The position numbers were made by a program, and so were the translations under genes. The notes under the pieces are model-generated. The model was not told the origin of the DNA, made no database searches, and saw only the letters and a program-made list of their open reading frames with translations. A stretch of 64,000 nt of DNA, taken from positions 2,675,001 to 2,739,000 of the forward strand of contig NZ_CP022253.1 of NCBI RefSeq assembly GCF_003119195.2, read 5' to 3'. Position 1 is the first letter of the stretch, and the number at the start of each line of letters is the position of its first letter. Below are positions 7,637-14,985 of this stretch, in pieces. This DNA is from Azospirillum baldaniorum (GTDB lineage: Bacteria > Pseudomonadota > Alphaproteobacteria > Azospirillales > Azospirillaceae).

Positions 7637-8481
7637 TTTGGCGCTCCTTCCGAACTGCCGGCCGCGGTCCGGCGGACACGGATCATGACCGGGATGCGTT
7701 CCGCGCCGTCCGGAGGATGAAAGGCGAGCTGCGCCGGCTGGACGTCCGGGTTGAGATTCCAGTCGGAGAATTCAGCCCGGTATTGCGGCTCGCCCTCGTC
7801 ACCCTTGTAGGTGATGGTCACGCGCTCGGGCAGCGGCGGGCCTTCGGTGGCGATCCAGATTTGGAAATCAACATCCTCGGTGCGCCCCGCCAAGTGATCG
7901 GTCGGCACCGCCGTGAGCGTGTCCCGCTCCACATAGTCGAGCGTTTGAAGGCGTTGCTCCAGTTCATCCGGCAGCGTGCTGACCAAGAGCAGCGCCAGCG
8001 GCAGCCGCACCTGAAGGTCCTGGACCAGATAGCGCACGGCGTCGTCGATGGTGCCGGTCCGTTCGATCTGGGCATAGACGTTCTCGTCCGCGTTGAACAC
8101 GGAGATCGCCTTGCCGTCGAACGTCACCAGCGACCGCTTTCCATCGCTCTCCTGCGCTTCGACCCGCAGCCCGTCGGGACGGTTCAGAGTGAGGGCGCGG
8201 CGCTCGCCGAACGTGATCTTCTCCCCCGTGTCCTGAACCACGTCGTAGCTGGCCCGGATGGTCACGGTGAAGCGCTGGGACTGTGCGAGCGTGTCGGCCA
8301 TGCGCGTCAGGACGGTCATCGCCTCGTCGTCGATCGCCGGGTCTTGCGGCTCGTCCTGCTCGACCACTTGCGGCGGGCTGTCGGACGGCGGCGCCTCGGC
8401 CCCGAAGGCCGGCCCGACCAGAACGAAAACGCAGAGCACCGGGCACAGCGCCGACCATATCAGCCATCTGGGTCCGTTCAT
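7633..8481 (-). CDS. DUF2092 exported protein
   Basis: A 282-residue periplasmic protein of the DUF2092 family, which has a LolA/LolB-like half-barrel character. The signal peptide ends near residue 25 (PAFGA). The body has repeated beta strands with a pattern typical of lipoprotein-carrier folds: FTVTIRASYDVVQDTGEKI, RPDGLRVEAQ, GKAISVFNADENVYAQI and a late FQIWIATEGPPLPERVTITY. The ATG at 8481 is chosen because AGGAGGG lies 6 nt upstream; the ATG at 8487 is too close to that site. It overlaps the downstream Gly-rich gene by ATGA. A function in carrying a hydrophobic ligand is a family-level inference. Confidence 0.8.
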   Translation of the reverse strand: MNGPRWLIWSALCPVLCVFVLVGPAFGAEAPPSDSPPQVVEQDEPQDPAIDDEAMTVLTRMADTLAQSQRFTVTIRASYDVVQDTGEKITFGERRALTLNRPDGLRVEAQESDGKRSLVTFDGKAISVFNADENVYAQIERTGTIDDAVRYLVQDLQVRLPLALLLVSTLPDELEQRLQTLDYVERDTLTAVPTDHLAGRTEDVDFQIWIATEGPPLPERVTITYKGDEGEPQYRAEFSDWNLNPDVQPAQLAFHPPDGAERIPVMIRVRRTAAGSSEGAPK

Positions 8482-8605
8482 CGACATCCCTCCTGTCGCG
8501 CCTCGTGCCCCGGACGCCGCGCCGGCGGCATCGATGAAAGGCCTGGGATCATTGAGCAACATGGAGCGGAGCCATTGAAAGTAGCAGCCACGGTCGATGC
8601 AGGCC

Positions 8606-8616
8606 GCTACGGTAAC
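8606..8616 (-). promoter_or_regulatory. GTTACSGTAKC motif, copy 3
   Basis: GTTACCGTAGC on the minus strand, reading toward the DUF2092 gene whose start is 125 bp away. The sequence matches copies 2 and 8 exactly. Confidence 0.45.
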
Positions 8617-8816
8617 GCTGTCCCGAATTGCCGGTGCGCCCGCGAGGCCACTCGCCGCGTGGAAGGACGCCCGGAGCGGGTCGAGGTCCTGTTGGACAGA
8701 ACGCCGCTCGACCCCATCCCCCCCATCGCCGGGGGGGTCCTGATGGCAGCTGTCCACGGTGCCAGGGTGATGTACGACGGCGAAGGGCGGCGGAACACCG
8801 CCGTTGTGCCAAGTAC

Positions 8817-8827
8817 GCTACCGTAAC
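8817..8827 (-). promoter_or_regulatory. GTTACSGTAKC motif, copy 4
   Basis: GTTACGGTAGC on the minus strand. It forms a close pair with copy 5, starting 15 bp away. Confidence 0.4.
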
Positions 8828-8831
8828 ATCC

Positions 8832-8842
8832 ATTACGGTAAC
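8832..8842 (-). promoter_or_regulatory. GTTACSGTAKC motif, copy 5
   Basis: GTTACCGTAAT on the minus strand, adjacent to copy 4. The pair resembles a double operator. Confidence 0.4.
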
Positions 8843-8935
8843 CGAGACTGCGGAAGCCGTCCGATGCTCACGCCCGTCACCGGGCCGGGTGTGTCCTGAA
8901 CAGTCGGCCCAACGGCAGGAATCAGCGAAAGCCAA

Positions 8936-8946
8936 GCTACCGTAGA
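8936..8946 (+). promoter_or_regulatory. GTTACSGTAKC motif, copy 6
   Basis: GCTACCGTAGA, about 150 bp upstream of the exported-protein gene at 9088. The core TACCGTA is intact and the flanks are weaker. Confidence 0.35.
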
Positions 8947-9087
8947 ATACTCGTCAGAGACGGCGTCTCGGGTTACAGGACTTGGCTGTGGACAACAACG
9001 CACCACACCGGACGGCCCCAGGCCCGCACTCCAACTTTGCGCTTCGAAGACAGCGCTGCGGTATGCCGGGCAAAACAGGAGGACAGC

Positions 9088-9705
9088 ATGAAGCGTCGTG
9101 CAGCCTTGCCAACGGCCACCGCCATCGCAGTGGGCATCCTCTGCGGCGCGCTCCTGGTGCCGGGCACCCTTCCGCATCCGGCGTCGGCGCAGGACAGGCC
9201 CGTGCTGACGAACGTCATCCCGGAAAGTGCCGCGGTGACGATCCACGCGAATATCACAGCCATCGATCCGGCCAAGCGGAAGGTCACGCTGGCCGGACCG
9301 TCGGGCACGCCGGTCACCGTCATGGCCGGGCCGGCAGTGCGCCTGGAGATGCTGAAGGTGGGAGACACCGTCGACGCGCAGTTCTACCGCTCCGTGGCCT
9401 TCACGGTGTCCCAACCCGGTGCGCCCGTGCCCGAGGACGAGATCCAGCAGACGGTCGCGCGCTCGGTCGAGGCGCCGGGCGGCATCGGGGTGCAGGTGAC
9501 GCGGCTCAGCGGGCTGGTCGTCGGCATCGACCTCGGCGCGAACAGCATCGACCTCGTCAATCCCAACGGCGGCGAGGTCTACACCGTCAAGGTGACGGAC
9601 CCCGCCCGACAGGCGAAGCTTCCCTCGCTGAAGGTCGGCGAGACGATCACCGCCGTCGTCAGCGAAGCCCTCGCGGTGTCGATCGAGCCGGCGCGCAAGA
9701 GCTGA
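9088..9705 (+). CDS. Exported protein with two internal repeats, unknown function
   Basis: A 205-residue exported protein; the signal peptide ends near residue 35 (ASAQD). The mature part is two copies of a beta-rich unit of about 75 residues, each running from a valine/isoleucine-Asp start (ITAIDPAKRKVTLAGPSG, then VVGIDLGANSIDLVNPNGG) through a strand with TVxxxxPAR to LKVGDTVDAQF or LKVGETITAVV. This looks like a duplicated small beta-barrel domain. I do not recognise a named family. An AGGAGG box 6 nt before the ATG fixes the start. It opens a run of three plus-strand genes for exported proteins and has motif copies 4-6 upstream. Confidence 0.8.
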   Translation: MKRRAALPTATAIAVGILCGALLVPGTLPHPASAQDRPVLTNVIPESAAVTIHANITAIDPAKRKVTLAGPSGTPVTVMAGPAVRLEMLKVGDTVDAQFYRSVAFTVSQPGAPVPEDEIQQTVARSVEAPGGIGVQVTRLSGLVVGIDLGANSIDLVNPNGGEVYTVKVTDPARQAKLPSLKVGETITAVVSEALAVSIEPARKS

Positions 9706-9831
9706 TTCTCAACGGCGGTCCTCGCGAACGCAGTCGAAGGGTCGGGGCCAAGAGCACGGGCGGAGGGCATGGGAGTGCACGCAAGCCAGAATGCCCGGCC
9801 GATGGCGACGGGCGGCGCAGGAGCCCGCGGG

Positions 9832-11745
9832 ATGAGGCACCCGCCCCTTCCGAGGGGCTTCGTCGCCGTGCTCCTGCTGGCCTGGACGCTTCTTGCCGGG
9901 GGATGCGCGACGGCGGTCAGCGTCGAACGCGTGGACCACGGCACCGTCCACCAGCAGCTCACGCACAACGTCCTGTCGGCGCACGCGCTCAGCGATCCGA
10001 CCCACAACGTGCTGCGCCGGTGGTCCCTGACGGACCGCTTTCTGACGCAGCCCGAGAACGCCATGGCCGACCTCCGCGCTCTGGTCACGCAGGGGCATGG
10101 CGGCGCCGACGAGATCTTCGCCTTGGCCGAGATGTCGTTCCTGCACGCCGAGGAGCGGGGAGGGCCGCCCTATTATCTGGCGTCCGCCCTCTACGCCTAC
10201 GCGTTTCTCTTTCCGGGAGGACTGGACCAGCCGCCCAGCCCCTACGATCCCAGGTTCCGGCTGGCCACCGACCTGTACAACCGTGGCCTGACCTCCGGGC
10301 TGGCGACGGAGGACCGAACCGGCATTGCCATTCGGGAGGCCCGCCACCCGCTGCCGTTCGGTGAGTTGGACGTGGCCTTTGATTCCCGGGAACTGGTGTG
10401 GGGCGGGCGCCAGTTGACCGGCTTCTTTCCGGTCGCCGAGTTGCAGGTTCACGGCCTCGACGCCCGTTATCGCCAACCCGGCATCGGCGCTCCCTTGGCG
10501 GCGGGGACCACGCAGGGCACCCTGGCGAAGGGCTTCCAGGTCGCCCCGCGCGTCAAGACGCCCGTAACCGCGCTGCTGCGCATCCCCGATCCCCGGCGCC
10601 AGATCATGGGCGGGCAGGTGCGCGCGCAACTCGAACTCTACCCCGCGTCCGAAACCGAAGCGGTGCTGATCGACCGCCAACCGGTGCCGCTGGAGGTCGA
10701 GCACACCGCCACGCTGGCCTACATGCTGGACGGCATGCCGGTCTGGGAATTCGAGTTCGGCGGCTTCCTGCGCGGCGGCCTGCTGGACAAGATGCCGTCC
10801 CGCCTCGTCGCGCTGGAGCCGTACCGGTCCGGCCGCATTCCCGTCGTCTTCGTCCACGGGACGGCATCGAGCCCGGTGCGCTGGGCCGAGATGCTGAACG
10901 ATCTGAGAAGCGACCCGCGCATCCGCGACCGCTTCCAGTTCTGGTTCTTCAGCTACGAGACGGGCAACCCCGTTCCCTACTCCGCCCTTCTGCTGCGCGA
11001 CGCGCTGCAGGAGGCGGTGTCCACCCTGGACCCGTCCGGGCAGGAACCGGCGCTGCGCGAGATGGTCGTCATCGGGCACAGCCAGGGTGGCCTCCTGACC
11101 AAGTTGACGGCGGTGGACACGGGCGCCCGACTGTGGAACACGGCGTTCCGCAAGCCGCCGGACCAGCTTCAGCTCGACCCGGAAACGCGCGACCTGCTGA
11201 CGCGCGCCCTGTTCATAAAGCCGGTTCCGTCGGTCAAACGCCTCGTCTTCATCGCCACGCCGCACGGCGGCAGCTACGTCGCCGGCAACCGGATCAGCCA
11301 GTTTGTCGCAAGTCTGGTGCGGCTGCCGGGACGACTCCTGAGAGTGAGTTCGGAAATCGGCAAGCTGGACGACGCCAGCACCACGCTTGCCGGACAGACA
11401 GGGTTTGGCAGCGTCCACGCCATGACACCCGGCAGCCTGCTGGTCCAGACCCTGGCGCGCACGCCCATCGCCGCGGGGGTCAAGGCGCACTCGATCATCG
11501 CGGTGCGCGGCGACGGGCCGGTCGAAACCGGCGACGACGGCGTCGTGGAGTACAAGAGCGCCCACATCGACGGGGTCGAGTCCGAGTACATCGTGCGGTC
11601 CGGACACTCGACGCAGTCCGACCCGCGCACGATCGAGGAGGTGCGCCGCATCCTTCTCCTCCACTGGGATGAGTCCTGCACGAAACGCACCGCGTGCGGA
11701 CCGCCGGGCCCCGGCGCTCCCCGCGTCGCGAGCCGGACCCGTTGA
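9832..11745 (+). CDS. Lipoprotein alpha/beta serine hydrolase
   Basis: A 637-residue lipoprotein. The signal peptide ends in the lipobox LAGGC near residue 25. Residues 1-330 are an unfamiliar N-terminal region; the C-terminal part is an alpha/beta hydrolase with VVFVHGTASSP (oxyanion hole, about residue 340), GHSQGG (nucleophile Ser, about 415), FIATPHGGSYVA and a final GDDGVVEYKSAHIDG plus SGHS that can supply Asp and His, as in lipases of the PGAP1/triacylglycerol lipase type. AGGAG lies 8 nt before the ATG at 9832, favouring it over the ATG at 9769. Anchored in an envelope membrane, it probably cleaves a lipid or ester. It lies 11 bp or less from the next gene. Confidence 0.85.
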   Translation: MRHPPLPRGFVAVLLLAWTLLAGGCATAVSVERVDHGTVHQQLTHNVLSAHALSDPTHNVLRRWSLTDRFLTQPENAMADLRALVTQGHGGADEIFALAEMSFLHAEERGGPPYYLASALYAYAFLFPGGLDQPPSPYDPRFRLATDLYNRGLTSGLATEDRTGIAIREARHPLPFGELDVAFDSRELVWGGRQLTGFFPVAELQVHGLDARYRQPGIGAPLAAGTTQGTLAKGFQVAPRVKTPVTALLRIPDPRRQIMGGQVRAQLELYPASETEAVLIDRQPVPLEVEHTATLAYMLDGMPVWEFEFGGFLRGGLLDKMPSRLVALEPYRSGRIPVVFVHGTASSPVRWAEMLNDLRSDPRIRDRFQFWFFSYETGNPVPYSALLLRDALQEAVSTLDPSGQEPALREMVVIGHSQGGLLTKLTAVDTGARLWNTAFRKPPDQLQLDPETRDLLTRALFIKPVPSVKRLVFIATPHGGSYVAGNRISQFVASLVRLPGRLLRVSSEIGKLDDASTTLAGQTGFGSVHAMTPGSLLVQTLARTPIAAGVKAHSIIAVRGDGPVETGDDGVVEYKSAHIDGVESEYIVRSGHSTQSDPRTIEEVRRILLLHWDESCTKRTACGPPGPGAPRVASRTR

Positions 11746-11756
11746 CGGTGGCCCCC

Positions 11757-13235
11757 ATGATGGGCCTTGGCATGATGGGCCTGGGACGCACCGTTTCCGC
11801 TCTCATCCTGTCCGGCGCCCTGCTGTGCTCCGCGCCTTCACGGGCGGACGAGGCGCCATGGCTGCCCGTCTCGCAGGTCATGTCCGAACTGGCCCGGAAC
11901 CCGGAGTTCGTGGAAGCCCTGTACCGGCGCCTGGGACGCAATCCGAAGGCGGGCGGCATTCTGGGGCCGGACGAGATCAAACGGCTGCGCGAGATGATCC
12001 TCGGCAAGGATTTCGAAGGGCTGGACCGGTTTCCCGGGCTGACGGTCCAGGGAATGGGCCGATCCGTGCGGCTCGCCGGGGCCACGCTGGGCCGATCCAG
12101 CGACGATGACCTCCCACCGGAACCCGCGACGGTCGAACAGGCGGCAAAGGAGAAGATCGAGACGGCGGTCGAGGAAGGGCTGGGCATTCCCGCCGCCGGT
12201 ACCCCTCCGGCGCCGGATGCCTATCTGCGCCCTCTGGGCTTTGGGCTGGAAGCCGGCGACCGCGTCGATCCCGCGCTGGCCGAGCGCTACGCCGATGGTC
12301 TGCGTCTGGCCGAACTGCTCAACCGCCTTTCCCTGAACGCGCCGGACGGCGGAGAGCGGTACCGGGTCGTCCTTGACGGCCAAACTGACGGCCGAACTGA
12401 CGGCCAAACGTCGGACACGCCCCGCGCCCTGGTGGAAGCATTGGCGCGGAGCGGCCACGACGTGGAGGTTCGCGATTCACGGTATTTCGCCAATTTCGGC
12501 GACCTGATCTACCATGGCCGCGACGTCCTGACGCCGTTCTGGATCGACACCCGCCTGCCGGTCCCCGGGACGGACCGCAACCTTCTGGTTCCGGTCAGCC
12601 ATTCCCAGCACGAACTCATCGTCCGCGGCCCGGTGGTCAACGCGGATCTGTCCTTCTATTTCGGAATCGACGGCCAGGCCGTGTTCCGCCCGAGCGTGAC
12701 GCGCGATCAGGCCTGGGTCATGGGCAGGGTGGCGCACCGCTACCGCGGAGAGGAGGCGATGGAGGTGATCCGCCTCGCCGGCGTCATTGTGCGCGCCTAC
12801 GATGCGATCAAGCGGCGCCATCCGGAGCTACCGTTCGGCGGCTACTACGCGCTGGGCGTCTGCAACGACGTGAACGCGATGATCGAGCTGCGCATGCGGG
12901 GCGAGACGACCCTGTTCCCGCTGACGCTCGATCCGCAATTCTTCACGGACACAGGCGAGGTCGGCCGGCTTGCCGAGAGCCTGCCGTTGGACAGTGGATG
13001 GCGGGCGGCGGCGGACCCGCGGCGCATTCTGGGGTCCCTCCCCGTGGACGACCTCGCCGCGCTCCCCCTCCCCTCGCTGAAGGAGGATTTGGAGAAGGTC
13101 CGCGCGGCGTGGGAGGGCGGTCGTCTCCAACGGCCGGGTGTCGGCGACATCGCCCTTGTGGGTGCCGTGATGGCCGGACTTCTCGCCGCCGGCCTGTGGT
13201 CCGTTCGCCTGTGGCTTGTTCGGCGGCGGCGTTGA
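11757..13235 (+). CDS. Exported, C-terminally membrane-anchored protein of unknown function
   Basis: A protein of about 492 residues with a signal peptide (residues 1 to about 30, ending APSRAD) and one C-terminal membrane helix followed by arginines (GLLAAGLWSVRLWLVRRRR), so most of it should lie in the periplasm. A central segment has DSRYFANFGDLIYHGRDVL, HSQHELIVRGPVVNADLSFY and FGGYYALGVCNDVNAMIELR. I recognise no named domain. The start is uncertain: ATGs at 11757, 11760, 11772 and 11775 are in frame and none has a strong ribosome binding site; an earlier start at 11694 would overlap the hydrolase gene. It carries an in-frame DGQTDGRTDGQT repeat. Close spacing suggests a joint function with the lipoprotein hydrolase. 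Confidence 0.75.
   Translation: MMGLGMMGLGRTVSALILSGALLCSAPSRADEAPWLPVSQVMSELARNPEFVEALYRRLGRNPKAGGILGPDEIKRLREMILGKDFEGLDRFPGLTVQGMGRSVRLAGATLGRSSDDDLPPEPATVEQAAKEKIETAVEEGLGIPAAGTPPAPDAYLRPLGFGLEAGDRVDPALAERYADGLRLAELLNRLSLNAPDGGERYRVVLDGQTDGRTDGQTSDTPRALVEALARSGHDVEVRDSRYFANFGDLIYHGRDVLTPFWIDTRLPVPGTDRNLLVPVSHSQHELIVRGPVVNADLSFYFGIDGQAVFRPSVTRDQAWVMGRVAHRYRGEEAMEVIRLAGVIVRAYDAIKRRHPELPFGGYYALGVCNDVNAMIELRMRGETTLFPLTLDPQFFTDTGEVGRLAESLPLDSGWRAAADPRRILGSLPVDDLAALPLPSLKEDLEKVRAAWEGGRLQRPGVGDIALVGAVMAGLLAAGLWSVRLWLVRRRR
12375..12410 (+). repeat. 12-bp tandem repeat, three units, inside a CDS
   Basis: Three tandem copies of GACGGCCRAACT. The unit length keeps the reading frame and encodes the DGQTDGRTDGQT stretch of the membrane-anchored protein. 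Confidence 0.85.
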
Positions 13236-13255
13236 CCGAGGATGACCGGCCGGCC

Positions 13256-14086
13256 TCACTCCGTGGGCCATTGCAGCTCCGGAATGACCTTCAACGGGTA
13301 GTTGGGCTTCTCGTAGCCGTCCGGGTCCTGGCGCTTGGGCAGCTTCACGGTTTGCCTGGGCAGCTCTTCGTAAGGGATATGGTCGAGCATGTGGCGGATG
13401 ATGTTCAGGCGCGCCCGCCTCTTGTCGTCCGACCGCGCGACGAACCACGGCGCCCAGGAGGTGTCGGTCTCCACGAACATGTCGTCGCGGGCGCGCGAAT
13501 AGTCGTACCAGTGGCCGTAGGACTTCAAATCCATCGGCGACAGCTTCCAGACCTTCCGCCCGTCGTTGATCCGTGCCTCAAGGCGGCGCGTCTGCTCTTT
13601 CGGGCTGACTTCGAGCCAGTATTTCAGCAGAACCACCCCGGACTCGATGATGGCCTTCTCCACGCTCGGGACGGCGTCGAGAAACCGCTTCGCCTGCTCT
13701 TCGGTGCAGAAGCCCATCACCCGCTCGACCCCGGCGCGGTTGTACCAGCTCCGGTCGAAGATGACGACCTCCCCGGCGGCGGGCAGGTGCGGGATGTAGC
13801 GCTGAATGTACATTTGCGACTTTTCGCGCTCGGTCGGGGTGGGTAAGGCGACAACACGGAACACGCGCGGACTCACGCGCTCGGTGATGGCCTTGATGGT
13901 TCCGCCCTTGCCGGCGGTGTCGCGCCCCTCGAAGACGACGCAGACCTTCATGCCTTTGTGAACAACCCACTGTTGCAGCTTCACCAGTTCGACATGAAGA
14001 TCCGCAAGCGCACTTTCGTAGTCCCGCCGCTTGAGCTTTGGTTGCGCGGACTCCACGCGATGGGCGGTCTTCAGCTTCTTTGCCAT
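13256..14086 (-). CDS. ppk2: Polyphosphate kinase 2 family protein
   Basis: A 276-residue member of the PPK2 family, which transfers phosphate between polyphosphate and nucleoside di- or monophosphates. The Walker A motif GRDTAGKGG (about residue 57), the lid region with RVFRVVALPTPTEREKSQ and the Walker B region FDRSWYNRAGVERVMGFC (about 112) are all intact. Length fits single-domain class I enzymes, which mainly make GTP or ATP from polyphosphate, though the class cannot be fixed by eye. Starts at 14095, 14092 and 14086 are possible; the last has GAGG at 9-nt spacing. An 83-residue gene lies upstream on the same strand, with 129 bp between them that contain a small tandem repeat. Confidence 0.93.
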   Translation of the reverse strand: MAKKLKTAHRVESAQPKLKRRDYESALADLHVELVKLQQWVVHKGMKVCVVFEGRDTAGKGGTIKAITERVSPRVFRVVALPTPTEREKSQMYIQRYIPHLPAAGEVVIFDRSWYNRAGVERVMGFCTEEQAKRFLDAVPSVEKAIIESGVVLLKYWLEVSPKEQTRRLEARINDGRKVWKLSPMDLKSYGHWYDYSRARDDMFVETDTSWAPWFVARSDDKRRARLNIIRHMLDHIPYEELPRQTVKLPKRQDPDGYEKPNYPLKVIPELQWPTE

Positions 14087-14147
14087 GCTCATCATCCTCG
14101 CGGACGGGTGTTGGGTGTGATCCGTGACGGGACTGGCGATTTATTGG

Positions 14148-14188
14148 CAGAAACGGCGAGCAGAAAACGGCGAACAGAAAACGGCGAA
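14148..14188 (+). repeat. 14-bp tandem repeat between ppk2 and its upstream gene
   Basis: Three tandem units of CAGAAAACGGCGAA; the first is one base shorter and less perfect. It lies in the leader of ppk2 and could form alternative RNA pairings, which I infer only from position. Confidence 0.75.
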
Positions 14189-14215
14189 CAGACTTGGCGG
14201 CAGCTTGGCGGATGG

Positions 14216-14467
14216 TCATACACCATCGATCCGGCTCTGGAGTTCGAGCAAAATTTCCTGCTCAAGATCCGCGATAAGCGCGCGGCACGCGGCGGTGCGT
14301 TTCGAGCGTCGCCCGCTGTTCGACGCCTCCCAACCCCGCAAAATCTCGACGGCCTCTCCGTAGTCTTCGCAGAGACTGCGAAAGAACCGGTTGTCCGCGC
14401 TGTGTTGTTTGATCATCTCCTCCAAATCCGGGAACCGCTCCACGACGTGCCGCAGCTTGTCCGACAT
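14216..14467 (-). CDS. Small helical protein upstream of ppk2
   Basis: An 83-residue soluble, helical, charged protein without signal peptide. The pattern RHVVERFPDLEEMIKQHSAD followed by NRFFRSLCEDYGEAVEIL resembles the short helical DUF465/SlyX-like proteins, but similarity is weak and I do not assign it. The ATG at 14467 is preceded by GGGAGA at suitable spacing. It is transcribed toward ppk2 and may be in the same unit. Motif copy 7 is 117 bp upstream. Confidence 0.65.
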   Translation of the reverse strand: MSDKLRHVVERFPDLEEMIKQHSADNRFFRSLCEDYGEAVEILRGWEASNSGRRSKRTAACRALIADLEQEILLELQSRIDGV

Positions 14468-14985
14468 GGGCGAGTCTCCCCGGTTCTGGAAGAGCGCCGG
14501 GGTGCCTGCCTTGTTCCGGACTTTGCTCTCGACCAACCTGCACCGGATCGTCCGCCGCCTTGAAGGGTGAAACGGTTGGCTTTGATACCGTAACAGGCAA
14601 AAAGAACGGCTTTGTGCGCGTCACGAAAAAGGTAAGGGCTATCATTCCGGACGAAGTAATGAAGCCAGGGCGTGGGCGTGAAACGGCTATACCGTCAGTG
14701 AGTGTTCCAGTCTCCATTTCTTAGGAATAAACTGCGCCCTGCCCTTGTCCGGCATGGGTTTCTGCAATGATCGCACCCACCGCTCATGACCGGAAACTTG
14801 TTGTGTATTCGAACGAATTTTCTCGATCTTGCGTCGTGCGCCTCGTGATCATGACGTCTACAGCTTCCAGTGCCTGGCCCCAGCGCCTGGCCAATGTAGA
14901 CCGTCCCGGCATGGACCGCATGGTGTAGCAACCCCTTGCCCTGTGGGCACGGTTGCCGGATGGACTTAACGGAAGGAGGGCGCTC
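14468..14985. other. Gene-free divergent spacer
   Basis: 518 bp between the small minus-strand gene and the plus-strand TPR protein gene. It contains motif copy 7 (14584-14594) and a weaker TATACCGTCAG at 14685. No gene was found. Confidence 0.55.
14584..14594 (-). promoter_or_regulatory. GTTACSGTAKC motif, copy 7
   Basis: GTTACGGTATC on the minus strand, 117 bp upstream of the small gene that precedes ppk2. It is the complement-type counterpart of copy 1. Confidence 0.4.

Larger units (their letters stand above)
8482..9087. other. Divergent regulatory spacer with four GTTACSGTAKC sites
   Basis: This 606-bp stretch lies between the DUF2092 gene and the exported-protein gene at 9088. It holds motif copies 3-6 and a G/C-rich hairpin around 8715-8740 (CATCCCCCCCATCG facing GGGGGGG). 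No credible gene was found in it. Confidence 0.6.

Noticed and set aside
14684..14694. TATACCGTCAG as a ninth motif copy
   Set aside because: It lacks the second half of the palindrome; kept out of the count.
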